A DNA stretch of 64,000 nt from Candidatus Nitrosocosmicus arcticus. GTDB taxonomy: Archaea; Thermoproteota; Nitrososphaeria; Nitrososphaerales; Nitrososphaeraceae. Of the stretch, positions 47,446 through 56,321 are shown piece by piece. The stretch lies in NCBI RefSeq assembly GCF_007826885.1, contig NZ_ML675580.1, forward strand, positions 1-64,000, written 5' to 3'. Every line of letters begins with the position of its first letter. Within the stretch, counting starts at the first letter, position 1. The position numbers and the translations under genes are program-made. A model generated the notes under the pieces. The model did not search any database. It was not told the DNA's origin and worked only from the letters and a program-made list of their open reading frames with translations.

Positions 47446-48150
47446 CTACATATAATTTAGAACTTCGATAAGATCAGGCTTGTGAATTATGTTTTTACTC
47501 TGTTTAATAATATCATTATCTTTTGGCATGAATACAATGCCCAACCCCGCTTGCTGTATCATGCATATATCCCCCCTCGTGTCCCCGATAGCGATTGTAT
47601 CCTTAATTTGCACCCCATACTTGTGAGCATAATGATTCAAGTGAAATCTTTTACAAATAGATATGTTACATGGACAACTAATTTTCTCCCATCCAAGAGG
47701 CATTACAATTTCACCCGTGACGAGTCCTTCTTCAATAATCAATTCATTAGCCGAACAAAAATCTAATTCAAGCTTTTTTGCAACTACTTGAGCTGCTATA
47801 CTGTAACTATCTGTTATTATGCCTGTTTTATATCCATTTTTTTTAAACCACGTCACAATTTTGTCTGCATTATTCATTATTGGGATTGAATCGATTGAAT
47901 CGATTATATCGCTCACATTGATACCCCTAAGAAGGGAGGCTATTAACTGGGTTTTCTGATACCCTAAAAGAGATGTGTCAGCTTGAATTGAACTAACTCT
48001 CCCTGTCAATCTAAATTTTCTAGAAATCACTTCTATTAATCGTCCTTGGATCAAAGTGCCGTCCATGTCGAATACTACAAGTTTTGGTCTCACAGTCATT
48101 ACCGGTATTATACGTAATAAGTCGAGGGGTATTATTATGTGCTGACCCAT
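47446..48150 (-). CDS. HAD-family phosphatase (SerB-like), candidate mannosyl-3-phosphoglycerate phosphatase
   Basis: 234 residues. HAD motif I VVFDMDGTLIQGRLIEV (nucleophile and acid Asp pair), motif II GIITDSYS, and motif III/IV TIAIGDTRGDICMIQQAGLG. The helical cap between motif I and II is of the phosphoserine phosphatase type (subfamily I), not the IIB type of known MpgP enzymes. The gene diverges from mannosyl-3-phosphoglycerate synthase with 46 bp between starts, which suggests it removes the phosphate in mannosylglycerate synthesis. The alternative is phosphoserine phosphatase. ATG 48150 sits about 25 bp from a shared TATA-like element; ATG 48099 (MTVRPKLVVF) is possible. Confidence 0.8.
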   Translation of the reverse strand: MGQHIIIPLDLLRIIPVMTVRPKLVVFDMDGTLIQGRLIEVISRKFRLTGRVSSIQADTSLLGYQKTQLIASLLRGINVSDIIDSIDSIPIMNNADKIVTWFKKNGYKTGIITDSYSIAAQVVAKKLELDFCSANELIIEEGLVTGEIVMPLGWEKISCPCNISICKRFHLNHYAHKYGVQIKDTIAIGDTRGDICMIQQAGLGIVFMPKDNDIIKQSKNIIHKPDLIEVLNYM

Positions 48151-48168
48151 AAGTTTTGTGGAATAGGT

Positions 48169-48180
48169 ATTATTATAAGC
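48169..48180. promoter_or_regulatory. Shared TATA-like core between divergent phosphatase and mpgS genes
   Basis: TATTATTATAAG lies almost equally far (about 17-30 bp) from the ATG on each strand (48150 minus, 48197 plus). With only 46 bp between the starts, both genes should use overlapping promoter DNA and have leaderless or nearly leaderless mRNAs. Confidence 0.45.
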
Positions 48181-48196
48181 ATAATTATAATTAGGT

Positions 48197-49399
48197 ATGA
48201 AACTTGATTTCCCCCCTAGATTTTCTGAGAGGATAGGAGCTATTACCCTCCATGCGGTTCAGAAAATTTATGAATTGGATTCAGGAAAGTCTCCCGAGTT
48301 TCACGGAGGACATAGAACTATTCGAGCTTTTGATCATGACGAACTTTCCAGTATCTTTAGAGACCTCGCAATAGTTATACCCATAAAAAACGAAAGATTA
48401 AGACTAATAGAAGGGGTTTTGAGTGGGATTCCCAACGAGTGTATGGTGGTAATTGTTTCAAATAGTCAGATTACACCTGTAAATAGATTCTCAATGGAGG
48501 TTGAGATGATTAAGCAATATTCGCAATTTGCAGACAAGAAAATAATTATAATTCATCAAGGCGATCCTGATCTTGCAAAGATATTTGAAGAAGTAAATTA
48601 TTCATCAATTCTAGATTCGAAAAAACAGATCCGGGATGGAAAAGCTGAAGGAATGATAATAGGCATTCTAATGGCGAAAATGCATAATAAAAAGTATGTT
48701 GGTTTTATTGACAGTGACAATTATTTTCCAGGGGCAGTAAACGAATATTGTAAGATATATGCAGTTGGATTTGGCATGGCTTCTACCCCTTACAGCAATA
48801 TTAGGATCTCATGGCTATACAAACCCAAAATAAGGAACAACATATTGAAATTCCCTAAATGGGGACGAACTTCAGAGGTAACTAATAAGTATTTGAACGC
48901 TTTGTTATCATATATCACCGGCTTTGAAACAGATATTATTAAAACAGGTAACTCTGGGGAGCATGCCCTATCGATGTCACTAGCAGAAAATTTGAATTAT
49001 TCTAGCGGGTACTCTATCGAACCATACGAATTTATTAATATTTTAGAAAAAATTGGTGGATTACTTCCCACAGATTCACCCGATATCGTTGAAAAAGGAT
49101 TAGAGATATTTCAGATTGAGACTAGGAATCCTCATTTTCATGAAGAGAAAGGAAAAGATCATTTGACAGAAATGCTTCAGGCGTCCTTACTAGCAATTAG
49201 CAATAGTAAAGTATGCAACCTGGAACTCGCAAAAGAAATAAAAGAACATTTACTCAGATTAGACGCTCTGTATAAAAAAGATAAGAGTACAAAAATGGAG
49301 TCAAAAAAATATTTCATCATGGATCCAATAAAAACAATTCCAATTGATAAATTCGGAGAATTAGTAAAAAAGAATGTAAAAACATTCCATAAGATCTAG
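48197..49399 (+). CDS. mpgS: Mannosyl-3-phosphoglycerate synthase (GT55)
   Basis: 400 residues. The family-specific blocks are MKLDFPPRFSERIGAITLHA, the nucleotide-sugar site IVIPIKNERLRLIEGVLSGI, GDPDLA, DGKAEGMIIGILMA and YVGFIDSDNYFPGAVNEY (a DxD-like metal motif), then the acceptor region ITGFETDIIKTGNSGEHALS. It transfers mannose from GDP-mannose to 3-phosphoglycerate, the first step to mannosylglycerate, a compatible solute protecting against salt and heat. ATG 48197. The phosphatase for step two is probably the divergent HAD gene. Confidence 0.9.
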   Translation: MKLDFPPRFSERIGAITLHAVQKIYELDSGKSPEFHGGHRTIRAFDHDELSSIFRDLAIVIPIKNERLRLIEGVLSGIPNECMVVIVSNSQITPVNRFSMEVEMIKQYSQFADKKIIIIHQGDPDLAKIFEEVNYSSILDSKKQIRDGKAEGMIIGILMAKMHNKKYVGFIDSDNYFPGAVNEYCKIYAVGFGMASTPYSNIRISWLYKPKIRNNILKFPKWGRTSEVTNKYLNALLSYITGFETDIIKTGNSGEHALSMSLAENLNYSSGYSIEPYEFINILEKIGGLLPTDSPDIVEKGLEIFQIETRNPHFHEEKGKDHLTEMLQASLLAISNSKVCNLELAKEIKEHLLRLDALYKKDKSTKMESKKYFIMDPIKTIPIDKFGELVKKNVKTFHKI

Positions 49400-49993
49400 G
49401 AGAGAAATTTGATATAACCTTTGGTCAACCTGTATTCCCTGGGCGAGCCATAAAATTAGATGTGGAAAATTTACTAAATCGATAATTATCTTGAATATAC
49501 TGAAAAACTTTGTATGCCTTTAGAATTTAGCAACAAAAAGGTTTTCCAGCTCTTCACACTATGAAATACTTTATATTTGTTTTTGACACTTAAGTAGAAA
49601 AAACAGAAGATTCAAAGTAGGAAATCAAAATTTCATCGAAAATTATATGATGCATTTGGAGATATCGCCTCCAACATGATCTGAAAAATAATCAGATATT
49701 ATTAAAATAGTGTCAGTCAGTCAAAAATTGATTTATCCGATTATGGGAAATTCGATTTGGCTCAATTTTACATAAGATGACTAAGCCAGTGTAAATCACG
49801 CTGAACTAATCCAGATATCAAAATAATTTTATTTAATTCGGTAAGTCTATCAGGCTCATAAAATGCTTTTAACCCTCTATTTCATCTCAGAGTTGTAAAT
49901 GTCCACCCAGATATAACGATATTCTGCGATAAAATTTAAGAAAGATTATTTTGGTATTCCGATTATATAGGATTTAAGAGTAGCGAGGAATCT
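49400..49993. other. Intergenic stretch
   Basis: About 590 bp, AT-rich, no gene recognised. A GAGGA Shine-Dalgarno-like run lies just before the next gene. Confidence 0.4.
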
Positions 49994-50602
49994 TTGAGAG
50001 ATTTACAATTTATCATTGTGCCTGGAATAATTGTAGGCATCGTTGGGGGAATTCTCCTATTTTTCCTCGCATACAATTACTATCCTCAAAAGAATGTGAA
50101 TATCAATTTAAACGGCAGATGCTATGAATTTTTGGATGGAGCGTATCAAAGGTACCAAGATTTAGTGTCTTTTAGGGAAAGCGAATTGTTAAAAATGCAG
50201 ATAGAAGCCATAGGAGAATCGTACATTCTTGTTCCAGTTACTTTCAGCGGCTCAAGTGTTGATGTAGACCGCATAATAGATGACTTTGACATTAATGTGA
50301 CAGACATACAGACATTAGGCGACGAAAATACACGTGTCGATAAGATGATAGTAAAGGGTGTAGTCAGCACCGAGATTCTTGAGCAAATATTGAATAATAT
50401 TTCCGAAAATAATACGAATACTACTTTGGACTCTATGCCCAAAATTGGTATCCTACCCAATAGCGGCATTTCCGCCTCCGAGAGTGCAAAAATTAGCAAC
50501 AATATAGATCAATTTATGACAAAGGGGATAAAGGAGATCATGCTAAATAAAAACGGTGTAAAGGAAACGGAATGTAGAAGTACAATAATCTATAACGATT
50601 GA
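49994..50602 (+). CDS. Membrane-anchored extracytoplasmic protein of unknown family
   Basis: 202 residues from TTG 49994, preceded by GCGAGGAAT. One N-terminal anchor (about 6-29, FIIVPGIIVGIVGGILLFFL) is followed by a soluble domain with two Cys (GRCYEFLDG and ETECRST, possibly a disulphide), strands SYILVPVTFSGSSVDVDRII and a helical part. Not recognised. The extracytoplasmic side is inferred from the anchor and the sequons. Confidence 0.65.
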   Translation: MRDLQFIIVPGIIVGIVGGILLFFLAYNYYPQKNVNINLNGRCYEFLDGAYQRYQDLVSFRESELLKMQIEAIGESYILVPVTFSGSSVDVDRIIDDFDINVTDIQTLGDENTRVDKMIVKGVVSTEILEQILNNISENNTNTTLDSMPKIGILPNSGISASESAKISNNIDQFMTKGIKEIMLNKNGVKETECRSTIIYND

Positions 50603-50884
50603 TGAATCCTGTGACGTATGTGACTGCGATTATTCCTGTAGTCATAATAGTACAACTCTATTCAATACAAGAGATTATACGTAGTCATATGAATTGACTT
50701 TGCATCTGAAATAATTTAGATGTTACAAAGTTTGATTTTTCTTATGCAGAGCACAAATGTTGTTTTTCGCAAATAAACTTGTTAGCGTCCACAAAAACTC
50801 TAGTCAACCTACTTGTTTATACATAAAAATAATTTGCAGCAATGAACTTTGAATCAATCCCAAACTGCATAGGGGTTAAAAGAT
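50603..50884. other. Convergent intergenic region
   Basis: AT-rich spacer between converging genes. No gene seen. Confidence 0.4.
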
Positions 50885-51889
50885 TCAGGTTCTTGTTACT
50901 AAAACTAAATACCAGTTGGATTCCTTGATTTTGGTAGGCTTCCAAAACATCACCACCCCATCGTCCAAATTCACTTTGTTATAAACGGATTTAGTATCAT
51001 CTACTGCTTGGATTATATTAAAATGTTCAAAGGTATTGAGTTTAACCTGATCGGTCATATTATTAATTGGACACAACGTAGATTCATTTTCGAGGCTTTC
51101 GGAATTTACAGATTCGGAATTCGATGTTTTGGTATTTAAAAGCTCCATCCCGTTATGATCAATCAAAATGAATTGATCTTCAGTAATTAGAGACTGATTC
51201 TCAAACATGTCTTGTATAGATTGTAAATTTATTATCCCGACCCAGTATCCACTCAGAGAGCTTAAACCGGTTTGATTACCCAAATCGCTTATCAGAGAAT
51301 AAACTGGGACCGCTATTGCAATTGCAGGAGAATTTATCGAAGCAGACAAGAAAATTGAACTAATGTAGGTTTGATTACTCTGGGCAACTCCTTTATACCA
51401 TTCTCTATCAGCAAAATTAATTCTTGGAAGCTGCTCCTGATGACTATATGGTTCTCCGATATAGATATCTCCATTAGGCAGAACAAAGAAAATGCTTGCA
51501 ATATCTTTGTTTCGTTGGAGGATATCATTAGCTAGGTTTCTTTTGTCCAATTCTAAGCTCGGGGAGATACCGTTAAAATCATTACTAACATTGTTCTGAA
51601 AAGGTACATCCTTCAGCGATTTATCTCTGCTTGAAATTTCAAGAACATCAATTGTATTTGATATCTTGTCGTTTATCAAATAGGCAAAAAGGATAAGCAT
51701 GTTGGACTTATCAGTATTGATTATTGGAAGTTCTTGCAAATAACTTGATTGCTGGGTGGCTTTATCAATATGTTGAGCGATGAGGGGTTGGACCATTAAT
51801 GAATATAGGCAGACAGCAATGATAAACATCGTAAAGAAAAAAAATAATTTACTAGTAGCAAAAGTTTGTAGAGGAATGTGCTGAGTCAT
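50885..51889 (-). CDS. Orphan membrane Cache-domain sensor without output domain
   Basis: 334 residues from ATG 51889; an in-frame GTG at 51970 would add 27 residues of doubtful value. A signal-anchor span (about 13-34, LFFFFTMFIIAVCLYSLMVQ) is followed by a dCache_1-like extracytoplasmic domain: IASIFFVLPNGDIYIGEPYS, INFADREWYKGVAQSNQTYI, SPAIAIAVPVYSL and YWVGIINLQSIQDMF. The protein ends NWYLVLVTRT without a second span, HAMP, kinase or methyl-accepting part. The frame stops there, so either the output half has been lost or it acts with another sensor. Confidence 0.75.
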   Translation of the reverse strand: MTQHIPLQTFATSKLFFFFTMFIIAVCLYSLMVQPLIAQHIDKATQQSSYLQELPIINTDKSNMLILFAYLINDKISNTIDVLEISSRDKSLKDVPFQNNVSNDFNGISPSLELDKRNLANDILQRNKDIASIFFVLPNGDIYIGEPYSHQEQLPRINFADREWYKGVAQSNQTYISSIFLSASINSPAIAIAVPVYSLISDLGNQTGLSSLSGYWVGIINLQSIQDMFENQSLITEDQFILIDHNGMELLNTKTSNSESVNSESLENESTLCPINNMTDQVKLNTFEHFNIIQAVDDTKSVYNKVNLDDGVVMFWKPTKIKESNWYLVLVTRT

Positions 51890-52129
51890 CTGATCAGTGA
51901 TGACAAAGACACCAGCTATGATATTAGTTTTGTTTAAAATTAGAGGAATTCTCAACAATGGTGTTGTCACCTATGATCAGATATGGTAATCAGTGATTTA
52001 TCTCTAAATTCTAAGTTGGTCAAATTACTCTGATTTAACTAAATATGAAACAAAATCAATTCCCAGGATTTGCTAAGGTAGGAGCAAAACGTTTGGGTGA
52101 ATAAATAAGTGTTTAATTAACAAAAGAAA

Positions 52130-53215
52130 TTATTTGGGGTTTGAATCTAAGAAACTAGCGGAATCATCTAACACCTTGTTAATATTAGCTATATTCTGCT
52201 TGATTTCATCTAGAGATGCATTTCCGTCGATCTGTTCACGGAGCTTTTCCCTAAGTAATGCTTCACCCCTATCGGATAATTCTTTCCCAATTGGTGCTTC
52301 AATGTATTCAAAATTGTCCAAATATGCGGTGGTTGCCAATTCTTTGGCTTCGATTTTATCATCTGATTCATATGCCGTAATTACATCATTTAGTAACCCT
52401 CTAATTGTAGCGATGTAGTCCTGGGATGTTTGACTGTTACTGACGTCTGAAGTAGTTGAGTTATCGTTCGGGCTCAATCCAATGTTTATTTTCTGAATTA
52501 TTTGATCAATAACTGCTGGATCTTTAAGGTTCTGGACATGATCGGTCAAATTTGAAAAATCAGATAACAGTACAGTAATTGATTGAGTCTCATTTGAAAT
52601 GTTCTGCGTATTATTGAATAAAGTGTATGCTCTATCCATAAATGCCGAACCATCCTGATATTCCAATTCCAATATTATATTACCTCCTGAAACTCCTTCC
52701 TTGTATTCAGAGCCAGAGATTGTTAATAGATCTTTTATTACACTAACATTGTGTTCGGTAGTACTTAGGACGGTTGCGGGTACAACTGTGGCTATTACCT
52801 CATTAGACAATTGAATTGAAGATTTGCTTTTGTTATCAAATTCGTCAACAGTGCTATTACCCGGAGAAGCCAAGGCTGACAATTGATATAAATCCTTAAA
52901 GTATGTATCATTTAGATTACTATCAGCTGTAGATAATGGAATGGTTACAACTGCCAATACTTCTTCAATAGGATGAAGTGCATGACCCAACGTTAATGTA
53001 TCGTTATTAACGAGTTTGTTATAATCAGCTTTTTCTATATGACCAATAATTTGTTCAATATTGGAATGGAAACCAGTATAATCCATCTGGTTCTGTTGTT
53101 GGGTATCATTGATCTGACCCATTACCTGATTGGGTAAGGCGAAACCAAGTAACGAGGTGGTAACTACTGCGGCAATTAATACAAAGACTATGTTAGTGCG
53201 TTTGCAAGAATTCAT
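52130..53215 (-). CDS. Exported protein with FTR1-like periplasmic C-terminal region
   Basis: 361 residues with a signal peptide (about 8-32, ending VMGQ). The mature part is helical with many sequons. Near the C terminus IEAKELATTAYLDNFEYIEA and SDRGEALLREKLREQIDG follow the A-YLD-FE-IE...LR...I pattern of the periplasmic domain that precedes FTR1-type iron permeases. No permease spans follow. It may be a stand-alone periplasmic iron- or metal-binding partner, or an unrelated four-helix protein. It lies 240 bp upstream of the orphan Cache gene on the same strand. Confidence 0.65.
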   Translation of the reverse strand: MNSCKRTNIVFVLIAAVVTTSLLGFALPNQVMGQINDTQQQNQMDYTGFHSNIEQIIGHIEKADYNKLVNNDTLTLGHALHPIEEVLAVVTIPLSTADSNLNDTYFKDLYQLSALASPGNSTVDEFDNKSKSSIQLSNEVIATVVPATVLSTTEHNVSVIKDLLTISGSEYKEGVSGGNIILELEYQDGSAFMDRAYTLFNNTQNISNETQSITVLLSDFSNLTDHVQNLKDPAVIDQIIQKINIGLSPNDNSTTSDVSNSQTSQDYIATIRGLLNDVITAYESDDKIEAKELATTAYLDNFEYIEAPIGKELSDRGEALLREKLREQIDGNASLDEIKQNIANINKVLDDSASFLDSNPK

Positions 53216-53620
53216 AATGAGAACATGTTTTGTTATATATTTATACTATTATTCAATTATCAAAATTGAAAATTAAAAGACTAGTTTTTGTTTGATCTCG
53301 TATTAAATACACAGTTAATGTCATCAAAATCAAATTCATCAATAAGATTATTTTATCAGATAAAATCAGCTATGAATCATGACTGAACGATCATAATTTT
53401 GATCTTAATAACTAACTCGTTTAACTAATCAATCGGATCTTCAACAACTAAACTGTTCTTTAGCTTATATCTCCCAAGGATATTTTGGGGTATTATAAAA
53501 GTATTCTTTTAGAAATGTGAACAATTCTGAATGCATCAAGTTATCATCTTCGATCTTTTATTTGAAAAGAGCATCTAAATATCAAACCTTTTTAGAATTA
53601 TGGCCCCATCATAGTTAGAA
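53216..53620. other. Divergent intergenic region
   Basis: About 400 bp, AT-rich, no gene recognised. Confidence 0.4.
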
Positions 53621-54841
53621 ATGTCGGGAGAAAAAATTACAACGATAGAGAACGTGTTGGTGCTGCAAGGTGGTGGGTCACTTGGGGCGTTTGGATGTGG
53701 GGTATACAAAGCATTAGTAAAAAATCAACTTCATTTTGATTTGATTGCAGGGACCTCAATTGGAGGAATAAATGCAGCCATTATAGCAGGTAGCCGAAAT
53801 AAAGATAAGACAGATGAAATGCTGGAAGGTTTCTGGATCGAGCTTTCTGAAAGTTTTATTAATAATGATAAATTTTACAGTTTTTCGAGTTCTAACCTAA
53901 TGAAGCAGTTTTATGAAAGTTTTGTCTATCCGCTTTCTCAGATAGACGCGATTAATAAATATTTAAAAATTAAGAAGGAACAACAGGTTAAGATCAAGCA
54001 AGTTGAATCTTTCTACAGCTCTGCCGTTTTTGGGAATGAAAAATTCTTCAAACCTAGATGGTTTCCAGAATATGCATTTTCAGATCCTGAATACTTCGAA
54101 CCATTGAAATGGACATACCTTTATGATCATCAACCATTGATTAAAACTTTGGACAGATATATCGATTATGACAAGTTAAAGCCAGGTGCAAATGATAATC
54201 CACGCCTAATATTAACTGCTGTTAATGTTCTGGATTCTAAAGCGCTAATATTTGATAGTTTCAAGCAACAAATAGAGCCGAAGCACATTTTAGCAACATC
54301 TGCATACCCACTTTACAATTTTCCATGGATAGAAGTTGACAAAGGGGTTTATGCCTGGGATGGGGGCCTTTTGAGTAACACGCCACTTAGGGAAGTGCTG
54401 GACGCATCACCGGTTAGGGATAAGAAAATATTCCTAGTAGAAAATTATCCAAAGGAGGCTGATGCGTTACCGAGTAATTTAGCCGAAGTATATCACAGAG
54501 CCAGAGACATCATTTTTTCAGACAAAACTGAACATAATATAAAAATGTCACGAGTAATTACACGGTATTTAGATTTTATTGAAGATCTATACCTTATTAT
54601 TGAAAATAATACAGATAAATTACAGTTAGATGAGAGCATTTTAAGGAATATTCGTCTAAGATATAAAAAATATCATAAGGATCATGGTGCTGAAATAAAA
54701 GACATTTATTATATTTCACGCGATGAAGAGTATCCTCATATCTTTGAAAATGCCGATTTCTCTCCTGATACGATCAAGGAATCAATAAAAGCAGGAGAGG
54801 AGAAAGCCAATAAAGTCATACAAGATCATAAGGACAAGTAA
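53621..54841 (+). CDS. Patatin-like phospholipase
   Basis: 406 residues. The oxyanion-hole loop LVLQGGGSLGAFGCGVYKAL (about 13-32), the nucleophile elbow AGTSIGG with Ser46, and the catalytic Asp247 in AWDGGLLSNTP give a complete Ser-Asp dyad. It should hydrolyse acyl esters of lipids; archaeal ether lipids are not substrates, so the target may be wax, poly-ester or foreign lipid. The C-terminal region resembles the DUF3734 extension. ATG 53621. No signal peptide, therefore cytosolic or peripheral. Confidence 0.9.
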   Translation: MSGEKITTIENVLVLQGGGSLGAFGCGVYKALVKNQLHFDLIAGTSIGGINAAIIAGSRNKDKTDEMLEGFWIELSESFINNDKFYSFSSSNLMKQFYESFVYPLSQIDAINKYLKIKKEQQVKIKQVESFYSSAVFGNEKFFKPRWFPEYAFSDPEYFEPLKWTYLYDHQPLIKTLDRYIDYDKLKPGANDNPRLILTAVNVLDSKALIFDSFKQQIEPKHILATSAYPLYNFPWIEVDKGVYAWDGGLLSNTPLREVLDASPVRDKKIFLVENYPKEADALPSNLAEVYHRARDIIFSDKTEHNIKMSRVITRYLDFIEDLYLIIENNTDKLQLDESILRNIRLRYKKYHKDHGAEIKDIYYISRDEEYPHIFENADFSPDTIKESIKAGEEKANKVIQDHKDK

Positions 54842-55694
54842 ATATTGAAAGCGAAATTTATCATATCAGGATAATTTGATTTTCTGAAAGAGGCCAGTAA
54901 GATGATTAGACCAGGAACAACTCCAAAGCCGGTTTCATCACTCAGCGGAGGGCCAGATCCAATATAGTGTTCACGGGTCGCCTTCCTACAGATGAGAAGC
55001 GTTTGATGTAAATGATGTTAGCATTTAAAAAATCGATAACCAAGACTGTTGTTTTTTATCGTTACTCCAACTATACCCATTTTTTGATTATCACCCTTAA
55101 CCTGACAAAAACATGGTATCCATCCATCAATGCCTGAATTATCTTATAATATTTGATTTATTAATAAGACAATTGCTATAAAAAGATTTAATTCTTACGC
55201 CCCCCACTAGATGCAATTTCAATAAATCAAATAGCCGACTGGATATTCTCATAGTATTAAAGATTGTTCACATTCTTGAGCCAAGCAAGAACTGCATTAA
55301 TAAAAAAATGAAAACTGAAAGATATGAATAATATTTATGAGCTATTAAGAGACCAGATTTGACAAGGATTTGGTTATACTTGATCCAATTAGGTATTCTA
55401 TTCACGTCTTACCCTGCACTAGACCTTTCTAAACAAAATCTCATCAGCGCGTATTTGGAATAGATAAGTTATTCTATCGGGTAACACGTAACCCATTATT
55501 GAATATGAATAATGGTGTAGAAAGTATTTGAGTTTGTTGATTGCGACGTCTTAACGAATATACTACTTCATTTAATAATACCCTGATAATCCCTAATGTG
55601 TATCAATTTATCTAATACAAAAATGGAAAAAGTATTTCCAATAGTAGTATCCTTATTATTCTTTTATGGGCTTACACATGCCAGCAATATATTA
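54842..55694. other. Gene-poor stretch, about 850 bp
   Basis: No supported gene. A 21-codon frame at 54902 (MIRPGTTPKPVSSLSGGPDP) looks coding-like but ends early at TAG and may be a relic. Confidence 0.35.
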
Positions 55695-55928
55695 TTACGA
55701 TATGGATTTATCAAAGCATTTGATAGCCTCTTCGAATTCATTCATATGATAGAAAGAATTTCCCTTCATATACCATGAATTAAAGCCCTTCTTTGAAGAA
55801 AGCTCCAGAGACCTATCAAAGTATTTTATAGCTTTCGCATACGATTTCTTTCTATATAAGGTTAATCCCATATAATACCATTGATCTACAATACCACAGC
55901 CTTCTGACATAACGAGTAATATATTCAA
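55695..55928 (-). CDS. Short TPR-repeat protein
   Basis: 77 residues. Two tetratricopeptide repeats: WYYMGLTLYRKKSYAKAIKY then FDRSLELS, and SWYMKGNSFYHMNEFEEAIK then CFDKSIS. The frame ends directly after the second repeat. The start may be TTG 55928 or ATG 55910. TPR proteins usually have three or more repeats plus a capping helix, so this could be a fragment of a longer gene, though no further repeats were found on either side. Confidence 0.6.
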   Translation of the reverse strand: MNILLVMSEGCGIVDQWYYMGLTLYRKKSYAKAIKYFDRSLELSSKKGFNSWYMKGNSFYHMNEFEEAIKCFDKSIS

Positions 55929-56321
55929 TATAGTTTCTATTAAAGATTTTGTTATCTTTTGGTTATATTTTTATTATTTTGCATAATTATAACAATATCC
56001 CGCATCCTTCCTAAACCGTAAGGCGAAAAAGAGGAATTGGTAGTGGCAGTCAATAGATAGAAAAACCAAGATAAAAAAAACATATTGACAGAATATGGAT
56101 TATTAAGATTACAAAATTAAATAATAATCAAAATAGGCTTGTAAGATTTTAAAAAATAATGCATGACCCATATATCCTTTCCATGTTTATATACTAAATT
56201 CCTAGAGTTTGGAAGTTAGTTTACAGTGCATCTTACGCTTTGAAATCAATGGTCCTAATTTGCAGGGGGACTCTCCCAAAATATATTATTCTTCCAATCA
56301 ATTGATTTTGTGTTAAATCTA
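55929..56321. other. Intergenic stretch
   Basis: AT-rich, no gene recognised. Confidence 0.4.
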
